NCBI GenBank assembly: GCA_003255025.1
Contig: QANY01003944.1
Location: 1,257,608 to 1,321,607, forward strand
DNA: 64,000 bases
DNA from: Datisca glomerata
Lineage: Eukaryota; Streptophyta; Magnoliopsida; Cucurbitales; Datiscaceae
Direction: 5' to 3'
Below the pieces are notes generated by a model, which was given only the letters and a program-made list of their open reading frames with translations, was not told the DNA's origin and did not search any database. The position numbers and the translations under genes are program-made. Below, one piece after another: positions 10,605 to 22,374 of the stretch (positions are counted from its first letter, which is position 1; every line of letters starts with the position of its first letter).

Positions 10605-11951
10605 TGTAGATACCATGTTTTGTCTGGTCCAATACTTTAAAAATATAAATTTTATTTTTTGGTCCATATACTAGTATAAAATTATGTGTATGATTTGAAA
10701 AATAGCCCAATGCCTAAAAATAAGAAGAACTGTCCAAGGACTAAAAATAAAAAGGGAACAAAAAAGACTAAAAATAAAAAGTGAAGCCCTAAGTTTACCT
10801 ATAAATAGAGGGGGGGTCTTCATTTGAAAAGGATGATGGGAGAGTGAGAAAGAGGAGGGATTTTAGAGAGAGAAAGAGATGACTTGAGAAAATAGGAGAC
10901 TTTTAAAAAAAAAGAGAGAGAATTTTCATTTCTATTCATCTCTCATCTTCTTCTATTCTTTTTATTAAGGTAGTCCAAATTTCTTGTATTTTAGCTTACA
11001 ATATATCTTGTTCATTATTATTCATCATCTCTCTTCTTCATTCTCATGTAGTTGATATTTCTTTGTTTCATTTTCCATACATAAGTTGTTTGCTAATTCT
11101 TTATCATATCTGTTACTCTTAATCTTAAGTATTATTTTCATGTATTATTGCTTTCTCTACAAGTTTGATTCTGAGATGTTTTTGCCATCAACTCTATCAA
11201 TGAGGATGAAAATAAAGCTTTTGAGGGGTATAAAATTAACTCAATGTGAATCAACCCTTTCATGAGTGGAAAGTGTACATTTGATGAAAATATCTCCTAT
11301 GATAATTTCTCATACAGAAAAATGCATAAAATAAAGAGTAAAACCTCTCTATACAAGATTATGCAAACATTTAAGCTTTGAATTTTGTTTATGTTCTTAC
11401 AAGTCTTTTCTTCTTTCCTTTTTAATTTTTGTTCATAATTTTTTTTACACTTATTTGAACTAGTTATCATCCATGATCATTCCTAGTAATGAACGAAGAA
11501 AAGAAAAATGGTAATTAATGAACTAAGTATTGCAAAATAAAAAATGGTATATTTATATCCCAAACAAAAATTATTTTATTTTGAAAGTTTTTATTGATTT
11601 TTCTTTAGTGACACTTGTTTAAACTAGTTATCATCCATGATCATTCCTATCAATGAAGGAAAAAAGAAAAAAATGGTAATTAGTGAACTAAGTAATCCAA
11701 AATAAAAAATGGTATATTTATATCCCAAACAAAAAATTATTTTATTTTTCTTTAGTGACACTTATTTAGATTAGTTACCATCCATGATCATTCTTTTTCT
11801 ATTTGATTAGTATTGAGGTAAGAAAGGAAAAATAGTAATTAATAGACTATGTAGTCAAAAATAGCATGCTCACGTCAATTATATATGAAATTAAACATTT
11901 TTTTCATAGATTAATTTATTTACAAATGAAAAAATTTATTATTAACTTATT

Positions 11952-11984
<33 letters not shown>

Positions 11985-12866
11985 TTAAAAAATGAAATGA
12001 AAAAAAACATAAAACAAGGGTGATTTCACCCTTTGTAATTTTTTATTTTGTATTTTATTTATTTTTATTTTGTATTTTTTTGTTGTTTGCATTTTATTTC
12101 TTTTTTTGTTTTTGTTTATTTTTTTATTTTTTATTAGTAGATATTGTTGGTTTATTTTAATTTATTTTTGTATATCTTTTTACTTATTTCACATATTGTT
12201 TCCTTATTTTCACTCTATATATTCTTTTTAAATTTATCATACATATTTATCATCTCTAACATTTCTTTCCACTATTCTTTATTTTTCTTTATAGTTGTTA
12301 TCTCTTCTTATTTATTTATGTATTATTATCATATCGTCACGATTGTATGTGATTATTGTTTCATTCTTTTATCATCAGAATTGACGTTCATAAATTATAA
12401 CCATAACAATTTGATTCAAATTTTGTTAATTTCATTATTAAGTTTTCACCAAAATAATCCGATGATGGACTTTGAAATTTTTGGATACCAAATTTCTTGA
12501 ACTACCGAGGTGATGAGTTATTTTTAGGATACCGAGAGTAACTCCAATAATGCTTTGATTTAAGAAAAATACAAAAAAAAATTCAATGGTCTTTGTACCA
12601 CCCATTAAAGGCATTTATTTACTCATTTTTATGATGTAAAATGTATCAAATGGAACATTCAAAATTGAATTTCTATAACATTATTTTAAAAAATAATTTG
12701 GATAGCATTTGAATAAATTTGGTAACCATTTTTCATAATAGGTGTGTGGGGTGCTAATACATTCCTTACATCACACGCAAATGACTCCGGAACCAACTTT
12801 AAATTTTTGCAGACCAAAATATTTGATTTTAAAATTGGGTGACCAATCACGCCCTAAAATGATTGG
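10605..12866 (+). repeat. Ty3/gypsy LTR 2 (shared by both internal regions)
   Basis: It starts TGTAGATACC after a polypurine tract and is repeated at 17999 and 63037. The 3' end carries 'gtgtggggtgctaatacatt' (about 12745) and 'ggtgaccaatcacgccctaa' (about 12838), text typical of the LTR end in this plant gypsy group, then the probable primer site at 12867. Length is about 2.26 kb. It holds an (AT)n tract at 11960-11984 and three imperfect ~170-bp internal repeats (about 11440-11860, each with 'ttatcatccatgatcatt' or a close variant). It is the 3' LTR of internal region 1 and the 5' LTR of region 2. Confidence 0.85.
10798..10810 (+). promoter_or_regulatory. TATA box of gypsy LTR 2
   Basis: 'cctataaatagag' about 195 bp into the LTR is a near-perfect plant TATA box. 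The same position in the LTR at 63037 has 'cctataaatagg' (63257-63267), while LTR 3 has a damaged version near 18188 ('aaaataaataagg'). Transcription of the element should start about 30 bp downstream. Confidence 0.6.
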
Positions 12867-12880
12867 TGGAGACTACGAAT
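12867..12880 (+). other. Probable primer binding site of gypsy internal region 2
   Basis: 'tggagactacgaat' follows the conserved LTR end. Tat/Ogre elements often use a site beginning TGGCGACTC for a tRNA-Arg primer; here the match is partial (TGGaGACTa). Position supports it, the bases only in part. Confidence 0.4.
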
Positions 12881-13190
12881 TATTTTTTTTCAAAATGATT
12901 TTTCAATCGTCGCTCCGCGTCGCATGCACGTTGCAACAATCATTTACTTCATTATATTATAGGTCATTGATTCTTTCATGCATTTTGAGTTCTTCTTCAT
13001 GCATTGAAGTTTCTTTCATTCCTTCATGCATTGTAGTTTCTTTGTCTCTTTCATGCATCACTAATGTAGTTTTCTTTTTTTCCTTTTGAAAAAATAAAAA
13101 TGAAAGAGAGAAAAAACTCATTGGGTGTGCCTTTATTATCCTTAAAAGCATAATCACAAGTAAGAATCATAGATGAATAATAGAGAGAGA
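12881..13190 (+). other. Leader of gypsy 2
   Basis: No recognised coding domain. It contains short imperfect repeats of 'ttctttcatgca' (four times between 12970 and 13060) and an A-rich stretch at 13088-13112. The long open frame crossing it (12742-13089) starts inside the LTR and encodes a low-complexity Ser/Cys/Ile-rich product, so it is not taken as a gene. Confidence 0.5.
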
Positions 13191-14790
13191 AATCATGAGA
13201 GGATATGAAACAAGAAATGAGGGAGCTGGAAGAGCAAATGGATAGAGTGCTGAAATTCCTCACCATGACCAAAGGAAAACCTTGTCTTGAAAATTTGTAA
13301 AGGGCTCCATTATCATAATATCAACTGCCAAATGATACTCCATTTACCCTCTTGGATTCAATCCAACCTACCAACATCATCAGGTGGATCAATTCCAGCA
13401 TGCTCCATCGATACCACTAAATGTGCAGCACTACCCATTTCCAAGTCCCCAAGAATTAATGCATTCAAGAAAAACTAGGTACAACACTGCAACACTGGCA
13501 CTTGTCCACAACCAAGTTTTCACCTCACAAGGAGAACATGATAATTAGCCAATCATCATACCTGGTATTGATGACTCAAAAGCACATATGCCCGTTACTA
13601 AACTAAGTAAAAATCAACTGATGAGTGATAAGTTGGATTTTCTGGCAGAGAGGTTACGTGCTATAAAAGGAAAAAATGTGTATGGTACCATTGATGTGAT
13701 CCAATTGTGCTTAGTCCCAGATGTAACCAGCCATTACAAATTCAAACTACCTGAATTTGAAAAATATGATGGCAGCACATGCCCGAGTAGTCACCTTATC
13801 ATGTATTGTAGAAAAATGGTTGCATGATGATAAGTTGTTGATCCATTTTTTTCAAGACAGTCTAATGGGGGCTATATCTCGCTGGTACATCTAGTTAGAT
13901 AGTCAACATATTCGAGGATGGACAGACTTAGTTGACACTTTTCTGAGACAATATAAGTACAATATAGACATGGCTATTGATCAATTTGATCTACAAATGA
14001 TGGACAAAAAGTCTACTAAAATCTTTAAGGAATATGTTCAAAGGTGGAGAGAATTAATGGCTCAGGTGCAACTTGTATAATCATAAAAAGAAATGAATGT
14101 AATCTTCATCCATACCTTGAGGTCTCTATTATATAATAGAATGATTGAGAATGCTTCAAACAACTTTTCTGATATGATAGTGATTGGTGAAAGAATAGAA
14201 CATGGGATAAAAATGATAGAATTTCAGAAGCTGTGTCAGAAGTGTCCTCCGCAGAAAAAGAGCCACAGGCGAAGCAAAAAAAGGGAGATGTACAGACAAT
14301 CAATTTTGTGTATCTCTCACAAGCTGTGAGCTGAGGCCGGGATTTCCAAAATATAGTGAATGACCCAAATCTCCGACATCATGTGTGGCAAATACCTCTT
14401 AAGTGCCATACAATTATCACTTCCAACAACCAACATTTCAAAACAACCCAAGATTCGGTTTGAGACCACCAACTCACCAGCAAATATTGGTCAGGTTGAT
14501 CAACCTCGAAGGGAGAATAGGAATAGCCAAGGTTGTCCAATATGAGCCAATTCTGATGTCCTATACAGAATTATTATTACAATTAATACAGAATAGCCAG
14601 TTGGTGTCGGTCCCTTATGACCCTCTCCAGCCACCATATCATAGGTGGTATGATCCAACTGCTAGATTTGATTATCATGCTGTGGCGATAGGACATTCAA
14701 ACGAAAATTACACAATGTTGAAAACTAGAGTTCAAATGTTAATCAAAATCAGTTGGCTATACTTCAAGAAAGCTAATGACAACCTATAAT
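13190..14790 (+). pseudogene. Gag of gypsy 2, broken
   Basis: Pieces in several frames repeat the gag of region 1. At 13205 'MKQEMRELEEQMDRVL' matches 'MKEEIRELKEKMVRVL'. Piece 13588-13827 holds 'KFKLPEFEKYDGSTCPSSH'. Piece 14093-14329 holds 'NASNNFSDMIVIGERIEHG'. Piece 14403-14789 holds the proline-rich C-terminal part with 'YDPLQPPYHRWYDPTARFDYH'. Here the 'CDYH' of region 1 reads FDYH, so the zinc cluster has lost its first Cys. Stops and shifts break the frame at about 13298, 13550, 13827, 13894 and 14080. Confidence 0.75.
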
Positions 14791-15330
14791 TAGTTCTCAC
14801 TCTCCACCAGAGCATGAGAATACCATGATAAATTTCATGGAGCATCTCTCTTCATGTGATAATGGAACAACTTGATGTGGTGAATGTTTCGATGGTTGTA
14901 ATGTATCGATGTGTTCATATATCATTGTAACCCTGACTATAAGTTCAATAATTGGGATGTCACTGAGTTGCCAATACTTTTTAGGAACTTTCAAGAGTGA
15001 CGAGCTAATGTCAATTTTCTAAAAGCTCTACCTAATGTCTGAAAAAACTTTTACTATGCATTTTCTTATCGTGTTTCGTCTATTTTTAGTCATCTCCTAG
15101 CTTCAATTCTAGTTTTGTTCCATTCGCGTTTCTATGCATTTCAAAGTTAATGAATTCTAATGCATCATTCATTGTTGTCATATTCTTCCTTTTGCCCAAC
15201 AAACCAACCCAGATTAGGAATGATGATTTTGAGAATAAAAATATAAACAATATCAAATATAGCTTTGTCAATCTTATTTTCAATGAATAGACAAATGAAA
15301 GTGAAAATAGTCTTTTGTCTGGTGAATAAA
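14791..15330 (+). pseudogene. Fused gag-to-spacer remnant of gypsy 2
   Basis: After gag, the text from about 14930 to 15010 ('aattgggatgtcactgag') matches 5420-5480 of region 1, and 15160-15300 matches 5690-5830. Everything from the gag C-terminus to the G-patch is therefore deleted. No functional domain is left. Confidence 0.5.
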
Positions 15331-17080
15331 GACATTACAAAAATGTATTATTCTTATCTGAGGTCATGTTCTTGTTGAATTTACTTCTGATTAGAAATGA
15401 TGGAGATCCGTTCTTTCTTCTATCCCAAACACTTTTATCCAATGCCAGCCAAATTGAGCCTTAAAAAATCTTCATTTTATGACACCCAACTAATGATCAT
15501 TCTCTACACTGAGATAATTATTCTTTTTGTCAAAATACATGTCTCAAAAGTTAAAAAATTTCTCAAATTGGAGCAAAAGAAAAAAACCAAGGCGAAAAAA
15601 ATGAAAAAAACATTGCAAAAAAGTCAAAGCCAAGTGAGCATTGTGATGCTTTTAAGAGTGTACTCTTACATTAGAGAAAAAATTGTTCAATAAAAATTGG
15701 GGGTAGATGTTGCAAAAAGTTCATATGCAAATATCCAATTTTAGTTTCTCAAGACAAAATGTCAAAGCCCACACTAGGGCAGTCTTTGTTCAGCAAAATC
15801 TTCAACGATGATCATTGGTTTAGACATATCATTTTCAGATGAGTTTTGAACCTTTGATATCTTTTCTTTTGGCAGCTAAAAACCTTAGTCTACATTACAG
15901 TCCAAATGAAAGTCCTCTTTGGACAAAGAAGATATATCTATAATAAGAGCATGGCTTTAAATAAGTTAATATCTTGATATATATCTGTTATGAGCATGAC
16001 ATCACCTTTCAAAAAAGAAAAGAAAAAGAGTACGGAAAAAGAGAAAAAAAGGAAAAAAGGAAAAAATAAGGAAAAGAAGGATTACTATGAGTATGGAAAG
16101 TGGTATGTGAAATGCTTTAGTTATAAAAAAATTGGGAAAAATCTTATTCCATAATTTGTTTTCTCATAATCTCTTCAAATCTTTATTTATCGGTATTTTT
16201 TTATCAATAAAAAATCTTTTAATCACAATATCTATTCTATGATTCTTACTTTCTCTATTTCTTTCCTTCAACATCCAGAGCATGTTGATGACATTGCAAA
16301 TAACTCTTGAAATTACTTAGAAGCATGACTTTTGGTGCAAAAAAAAAAGAAAGAGATGTAAGAGTTTGAGGCATAACGAAAACCTGAAAGGGCCCCATGA
16401 GAAAAAAGAGAGTTTGAGGTAATGGTGAAAACCAAAAAGGGCACAATTGGTGAAAGAAAAAAGGAGGGACATATGTCACCATGTATATATATATATATAT
16501 ATGAGGGTTTGAAGCTATCTGAAAGGACGCCATAATGTGGCACTAAAGTTCCAAAGCAGTATATTCATAGCGAAAGCTCAGAAGAACACTATTAGATGTT
16601 TTACAACATTGGGAGTAAAGAAAAGAAGCAAAATAAGAAAAATCATTTGTTTGTCTCCACCATCGACAAAAGCTGAATACTAAGGCATGATCCTGTATAA
16701 AAGAGCACACCATTTTCTCTATCATATGCTTGATATCTCACTGTCAATCTATAATCCTAGTCCAAGTGAGTGTTTTGAAGGATGATAGAGATGACCACAA
16801 TGACCTAATTTAAAAAATATTTAATAATAAAAAAACCATCATAAGATTTTCTTAAAATATTCGTAATCATGCATGGTGTTCACTCTGTCATGATCATCTC
16901 ACTTTCTTATAAGTCAAGAATTTAATTCCATAGACATATATCATACTAGTTATTTTATTTATTTCAAATCAACAAAAACATCCATTTGGAATTTATGTAC
17001 ACTATAATATTTATAGCTTGCATTGATCTAGCTTTTGTTATCATATGAGACTTGCATAAGTCAACTTCAACATCATTTTC
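15331..17080 (+). other. Non-coding 3' part of gypsy 2
   Basis: From about 16120 this matches the 3' untranslated part of region 1. 15331-16100 has no clear counterpart; the open frame at 15397-15693 is Lys-rich and unrecognised. A purine-rich low-complexity stretch lies at 16010-16080 and an (AT)n tract at 16483-16502. No gene is seen. Confidence 0.5.
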
Positions 17081-17084
17081 AATA

Positions 17085-17880
17085 TTATTAAATCAAACTT
17101 GACTTCGTCGAGGTCGAAGCCTGGTGTCAGCGCTAGGTCTGTTCATTTTCAATATGGTTAAATCAAACTAGACTTGGTGCCGGTGCTAGATCCGTTCATT
17201 TTTATTATGGTTAAATCAAACCCTAATTGAGTCAAGGTCAAAGCCTGTGTCTATTATGACCTGTTTTTCTTTCAAATATCTTAGTTAAATCGAACCCGAA
17301 TTGGTCGAGGTCGAAGCCTGTGCCTATCCAGGTCTTTTTTTTCAAATATCTTCAGTTAAATCAAACCTAAATTGAGTTCAGATTGAAGCTTGTGTTTATC
17401 CTAGCCATTTCTTTTCAATTATCTCCATCTAAATTGAACTCGAATTGAGTTGAAGTCGAAGCCTGTGTCTATCTAGGTCCATTTTTCTTTCAAATATCTA
17501 GGTTAAATCGAACCTAAATTGAGTCGAGGTCGAAGCCTGTATTTATCAAGATCCGTTTCTTTTCAATTATCTCCGATTAAATCAAACCCGAATTGAATCG
17601 AGGTCAAAGTCTATGTCTATCTAAGTCCATTTTCCTTTTATATATCTTGGTTAAATCGAACCCGAATTGAGTTGTGGTCCAAGCCCTTATCTATCCAGAT
17701 CCGTTTCTTTTCAAATATCTCTGGTTAAATCGAACCTGAATCGATTCGAGGTCGAAGCCTGTGTCTATCTAGGTCCATTTATTTCCAAATACCTCCGGTT
17801 AAATTGAACCCAAATCGAGTCGAAGTCGAAGCCTGTATCTATCCAGATCCATTTCACATCTATGTCATCTCATAGAGCCC
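17085..17880 (+). repeat. Expanded ~70-75-bp tandem repeats before the gypsy 2 polypurine tract
   Basis: About eleven imperfect units, each starting with a variant of 'ggttaaatcgaacccgaatt' and ending 'gtctatccaggtcc' or similar. The first two are B-type ('gtgtcagcgctaggtc'); the rest are A-type. The array is longer and more uniform than the one in region 1, so subtype A has expanded here. Confidence 0.9.
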
Positions 17881-17985
17881 AAATCAGTCGAGGTTTCTAT
17901 TCCTCTTATCCATATAATCTTTTTTTGTACCGATCAAAATACTTATCTACACATTTGTACACTTTCTAAGTTTAGAAGCGTGATC

Positions 17986-17998
17986 AAAGAGGGGCAAC
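17986..17998 (+). other. Polypurine tract of gypsy 2
   Basis: 'caaagaggggcaac' directly precedes the LTR 3 start (TATAGATACC, one base off the TGTAGATACC of LTR 2). It matches in position and context the tract before LTR 2. Confidence 0.65.
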
Positions 17999-19822
17999 TA
18001 TAGATACCGTATTTTATCCGGTCCAATACTTAAAAAATACACATTTTATTTTTTGGCTCATATACTAGTCTAACACTATGTGTATGGTTTGAAAAATAGC
18101 CCAAGGACTAAAAATAAGAAATAGAGTCCAAAGACTAAAAAAAAAAAAGCATAATGGCTTAAAGGAAAAAGACAAACCCTAATTTTAAAATAAATAAGGA
18201 GTGAGTCCTTCACTTGAAGGAGGTATTTGGAGAGAAGGAAAATGATCTTTTTAGAGAGAGTGTGAGAAATATGAGAGATTTTCTAAAAAGAGAGAGGATG
18301 AGAGTTTACATCTATTCATATTCTCTCATTTTTAATATAAATTAAATTTCTTGCACCTTAGCTAACAAGATATATTGTTCACTGTTCTTCATAATTTCTC
18401 ATTCATACTCATGTAGTATTTCATTTTTCATAAATAAAAGTTTAAGTGTTTGTTCCCTTCTTTTTCATTTTTTACTCTTAATCTTGAGTTTTATTTCAAT
18501 GCATTGATGATTTTCTTCAAATTTGATAATGCGATATCTTTGTCATCAACTCAATCAATGAGTATGAAGATAAAGCCTTTGAGGGGTGTAGATTAATTCA
18601 ATATAAATCAACCATTTAATTGGTTGAAAGTGTACATTGTATGTAAAAAAATCCCCTTATGATATTTTTTCATACATAAAAAGTGCATAAAATATCATAT
18701 AGAGAGTTAAATATCTATATGGATAAAGATTATGTAAATATTTAAGTTTTGAATCTTTTTTGTTCATACAATTTTTTTTAGATCTTATTGTAATTTTTTC
18801 GTGACACTTGTTTGAACTAGTTACCGTTCATGATCATTCATTTGGTATTTGATTAGTAATGATGGAAGAAAGGAAATAATGATAATTAGTAAACTGAATA
18901 GTCTAAAATCCAAACGATATATTTATAGCCAAAAAATATTTTTATTTTGAGATTTTATCATTTTTTATGTGACCCTCGATTTAACTTTTTACCGTCCATA
19001 ATTTTTTCTTACTATTCGATTAGAAATTATTGAAAAAGATAGTAATTACATATGTGTGTATTATTTTATGAAATTAAACATTTTTATAGTTCAAATTTAT
19101 ACCAATTATGTATTTACATAGTTTAATTTATTATAATATTGATTTGATTAATTATATTACATAAAAATATAAAAATAAAAAATAAAAAATATATATTTGT
19201 TGGAGAGAACAAAGGGTTCAACCATTGTTCCCCAACAAAGGGTTGGTCAAGCCTTTGTTGCCCTTTTTTTATTTTAATTTTCTCTCTTCTGTTTGTTTAT
19301 TTTTCCTAATCTATAGTTATTTATATGTGATTGGCTTTACATATTTTTCATTTCTCTTCTTTTTATATTTTACATATTAATTTTCTATTTCAAACATTTT
19401 TTTCACTATGTCATCGTACATCTACATGTGATTCTAATTTTTCATCTATTTATTTCTTTTATTTTTTTGTATGTAGTTATTAATATAACTTTTCTTTACA
19501 TCTTTATTTATTTAGCACCATTTTATTATCATGTATATGTATGTGATTCATGTTTCATTCACTTATAGCAACATATATTTGTATGTGATTTATGTCATCT
19601 TCACTTGTAATAACATGTATGTGCTTGGGTCACAAAATAACATGTAAGTTTAAATCATATTATCTTTATCAATTATTTTTTCCCTAAAAATCCCGATGAC
19701 AGACTTTGAGATTTTTGAGATACCAAACTTCTCAAACTACTGAGGTGAAGAGTTTTTTTTTGGATACCGAGAATAGCTCCAATAATGCTTTGATTTTCAA
19801 AAAAAATTCAATGTTTTTTAAG
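17999..19822 (+). repeat. Ty3/gypsy LTR 3, 3'-truncated
   Basis: It repeats LTR 2 from its first base through 'taatgctttgatt' (19786) and stops near 19822, about 250 bp short of the LTR 2 end. The next bases belong to a copia fragment read on the minus strand. Its inner half is closer in text to LTR 1 than to LTR 2: both share 'acatgtatatg'-type and 'tgcttgggtcacaaaataac' segments (610-640 and 19620-19645) that LTR 2 lacks. Confidence 0.8.
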
Positions 19823-20050
19823 GGAAAAATAATTGAGAAAGAGACAGAATATCTAACGTTCAGCACTCACCGTCCTTAAGTTCAATTTCTTTTTATTAGG
19901 CCTATAAGGCCTTGCCTTAGCTGGACATCTCCAAACATGAAAATGCTTTATACTAGGTTTCTTGCTGGTCCAAAGTTCATATGGAGTTTGGACAGTCGCT
20001 TTAATTGGAACTCTGTTAAGGATATATGCTACAGCCTTAAGTGCTTCACT

Positions 20051-20657
20051 TTAGAGTGATACTAGTAAGGTAGAATGCTTAATCATACTCCTCACCATAT
20101 CCTTAAGCATTCTGTTTCGTCTTTCAGCAACACCATTCATAGTAGGCGAACTTGGCATAGTGTACTGTGAGACGATACCGCATTCCTCTAAGAATTTAGC
20201 AAATAGTCTTGAACGTTGTTCATATGAACCGTCATATCTGACATAGTACTCACCTCCACGATCAGATCTGACACCTTTTATCAATCTGTTGAGTTGGTTC
20301 TCAACTTCAGCCTTAAAATTTTTGAACACATTCAATGACAGTGACTTTTCATGAATGTGATATATGTAACCATATCTAAAAAAATCGTCTATGAACATTA
20401 TAAATTTTGTTGACCATTCCAAGCAACCGAAGGGAATGACCCATAAATATTCGTAATATGAGTTCTAAGATGTTATGAGTCTTGTTGGCTTTAAATCTCA
20501 TTTTATTGGTTTGTTTATCCTTTATACAATTAACACAAACATCAAAGTCTGAGAAATCTAAGGAACCGAGAATTTCGTCTGACACAAGTGTCTCTATTCT
20601 CTGTCTAGAGATATGACATAATCTCTTATGCCATAACACAACTGGTAGTTGGTGCAT
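20051..20657 (-). pseudogene. Copia gag-pre-integrase and integrase core fragment
   Basis: Piece 20657-20376 has 'LWHKRLCHISRQRIETL' and 'CVNCIKDKQT' (the HHCC zinc site). Piece 20422-20051 has 'RSDRGGEY' and 'NGVAERRNRML', which hold the second Asp and the Glu of the DDE triad. The first Asp region, near 20430, is lost around a frameshift. The part at 19840-20050 continues with 'TPYELWTSKKPSIKHFHVW'. Confidence 0.8.
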
Positions 20658-20922
20658 TGGTTCTTCCTATGCCCTTCAGCTCCACAGAAGTAACAACCAC
20701 TACCTTTTGGATCATCAGGTCTATTTTGTTGTTTCTTGTGTGGTGCTGTATATACAGCTTCCTTATCCTTCTTTCTTTTCTTTCCCTTGCCCTTATCCTT
20801 AGAGGTTGAGGCTAGGTAAGCACTCTCTCTCTTATCTTGATTCACCATTTCCTCTTCGTGAATACAGTGTGAGATGAGCTCATTGAGAGACCAAGTCTCT
20901 TCTGACAGTTAAAAAGCTCACC
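20594..20922 (-). pseudogene. Copia nucleocapsid knuckle fused to a deletion junction
   Basis: 'CYFCGAEGHRKNQC' is a perfect C-x2-C-x4-H-x4-C zinc knuckle after a Lys-rich stretch. Right after it (about 20655) the frame passes into gag-pre-integrase sequence: the aspartic protease, normally about 150-200 residues long in this place, is deleted. Confidence 0.7.
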
Positions 20923-21309
20923 TTAAACTGGCTGAACTACGTCGGAAGGGATTTTAAAAATTAGATCCACAAGCAAGTTCAAAAAGAGTTTGAGCTTAAG
21001 TGCTTTCAACCTTAAAACAAGATGAGACATTTCCATAATGTACTCCCTGATATTTCTTTTACCTTTATACCTCATCGAAATTAGATCTGCCAAGGGCGTA
21101 CCATTTTCTGCCTTTTCGTTCTTGACAAACCTTTTTTGAATATCCACAAGGAAATCCTTAACTGTTATAATCTTTTCAGATATATTACTCATGAATGTTT
21201 CTGGAATGACTTTCTTCATGATCATCATACACATAAGATTTGATTTCTCGCACCTTTCTATATCCCTCTTATCATCAGAGGTACTCTTTCTGTAAGTGGT
21301 GAAGGACAA
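20923..21309 (-). pseudogene. Copia gag fragment
   Basis: The 128-residue piece includes 'FLVDIQKRFVKNEKAE', 'LISMRYKGKRNIREYIMEM' and 'ALKLKLFLNLLVDLIFKIP'. This pattern (a run of aliphatic helices with 'Y.G...IREYIMEM.HL...LK.L') is that of copia gag (UBN2/gag-polypeptide family). Its 5' end is missing, and it shifts frame at about 20920. Confidence 0.7.
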
Positions 21310-21370
21310 TCCATCTTTAATGTAAGATCAATATCCATAACTCCAAGAACTATCAAGAGATTATCTTTCT

Positions 21371-21430
21371 ATAACTTGAAGTTTGAGTCATTTAATACTT
21401 TTTTAAACTAAACCAGATTTTATAAGAAAC
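21371..21430. other. Junction between copia fragment and LINE remnant
   Basis: A short AT-rich joint with no recognisable feature; neither a target duplication nor LTR end was found. Confidence 0.3.
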
Positions 21431-21810
21431 AAAACGAGATACAAACAATAAGGGAGGATTACGCCCGACCCTAAACAAAAGTTATACCCCATCAATCGAC
21501 CTAACAAAAAAGGAATAAGTAGAAACTATATAAGCTGATCCTATCCTGACCTAGGCTACTTTAACAATGGTATCAACACTAAAATTATAGACTCTACAAA
21601 TCCAAATTAATGACACAAATTTAGATTGAATAAACTTAAAATTTCTAGTCTGAGCACTTGTTAGATTTGGTCCAATCCATAGCCATTTATGAATCCGACT
21701 ACAAAATGATCTTAGGTCACCATGAATACGATGACAATTAAGCCCAGCTTCAATCGCAATTAGCTCTCCACATAAGGGAGAAAGTCTTTCACTTCAAACC
21801 CTTCTCCATC
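21430..21810 (-). pseudogene. RNase H-like 3' end of a LINE (or related host sequence)
   Basis: On the minus strand the frame reads 'CGELIAIEAGLNCHRIHG' and, further on, 'RVYNFSVDTIVKVA', followed by a stop near 21552. The last block fits the end of RNase H domains in plant non-LTR elements, where an Arg-x-x-Asn...Val-Ala-Asp block closes the domain. The 120 bp after it end in the T-rich 'cgttttgtttcttataaaat', as LINE tails often do. The first catalytic block is missing. Confidence 0.45.
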
Positions 21811-22374
21811 TAGATCTAGACCCGAGCAAATCCTAGCCATCCAAATGACTGCACACTACTTGGAGAGAGGAAGGAAAGCTGCAACAACACTGATTTTGAC
21901 CGATTCATCACCCAAGAACCTACCTTCTTCTTCCTTCTAATATTCATTTCTTCTGAAATTTCCATTAGAGTTTTGTGGACACTCTAACCCCTAGCTCACA
22001 TTCTCTTCACTCTTCTCTTCTTTTTCCTTCATTGCCCTTCTTACATATTGGCTCACATTCTCTTTCTTCATCTTCCATCTTCATCTCTTTCTCATTTTTT
22101 TTTTCAGAAACCCATTTTCATTTTTTATTTCTTCATGCTTCATTTGCTTCATGATTTTATAACTTTTTCATTTTTGGAATAATTAAATTTGAGAGCTAAA
22201 ATTGTAATTTTATTTTTGGAATTTTGGTGGAAAATGGGTGAGAATATTGGCCGAAATTTGATGGGTTTTGCTAATTTTGACTTTTGCCTAGATTTGAGAG
22301 AGAGAATAGATTTTGTTAATTTTTATAGGTTTTGTTAATTTTTATAGGTTTTGTTAATTTTGGTAGATTTTGGG
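21811..22374. other. Unassigned stretch
   Basis: No gene, LTR or LINE block seen. 21990-22110 is C/T-rich with 'tctttctcatt' repeats, and 22310-22370 has 'ttttgttaattttataggt' written about three times. Confidence 0.4.

Larger units (their letters stand above)
12867..17998 (+). mobile_element. Internal region of gypsy 2: deletion derivative with gag only
   Basis: Between LTR 2 and LTR 3 lie a leader, gag pieces, a T-rich spacer and the same 3' part as region 1. Protease active site, G-patch, RT, both RNase H domains and integrase are absent. Compared with region 1, about 4.6 kb is missing. It could never have moved without help. Region 2 aligns with region 1 in blocks: 13190-14790 with 2030-3540, 14930-15330 with about 5400-5830, and 16120-17998 with about 9200-10604. 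Confidence 0.8.
19823..21370 (-). mobile_element. Truncated Ty1/copia fragment (gag to integrase)
   Basis: Reading from 21370 down: gag, CCHC knuckle, gag-pre-integrase, integrase core, and an integrase C-terminal block ending near 19840. RT, RNase H and both LTRs are missing. It abuts the broken end of gypsy LTR 3 at 19822. The protease is also absent because of an internal deletion at about 20650. Confidence 0.75.

Noticed and set aside
12144..12500. 118-codon open frame in gypsy LTR 2
   Set aside because: Low-complexity Phe/Ile/Ser/Tyr product from T-rich LTR sequence; not open in the other LTRs.
16255..16543. Two overlapping minus frames of 76 and 92 codons
   Set aside because: They cross an (AT)n tract in non-coding gypsy sequence, with Tyr-Ile repeats and no domain.
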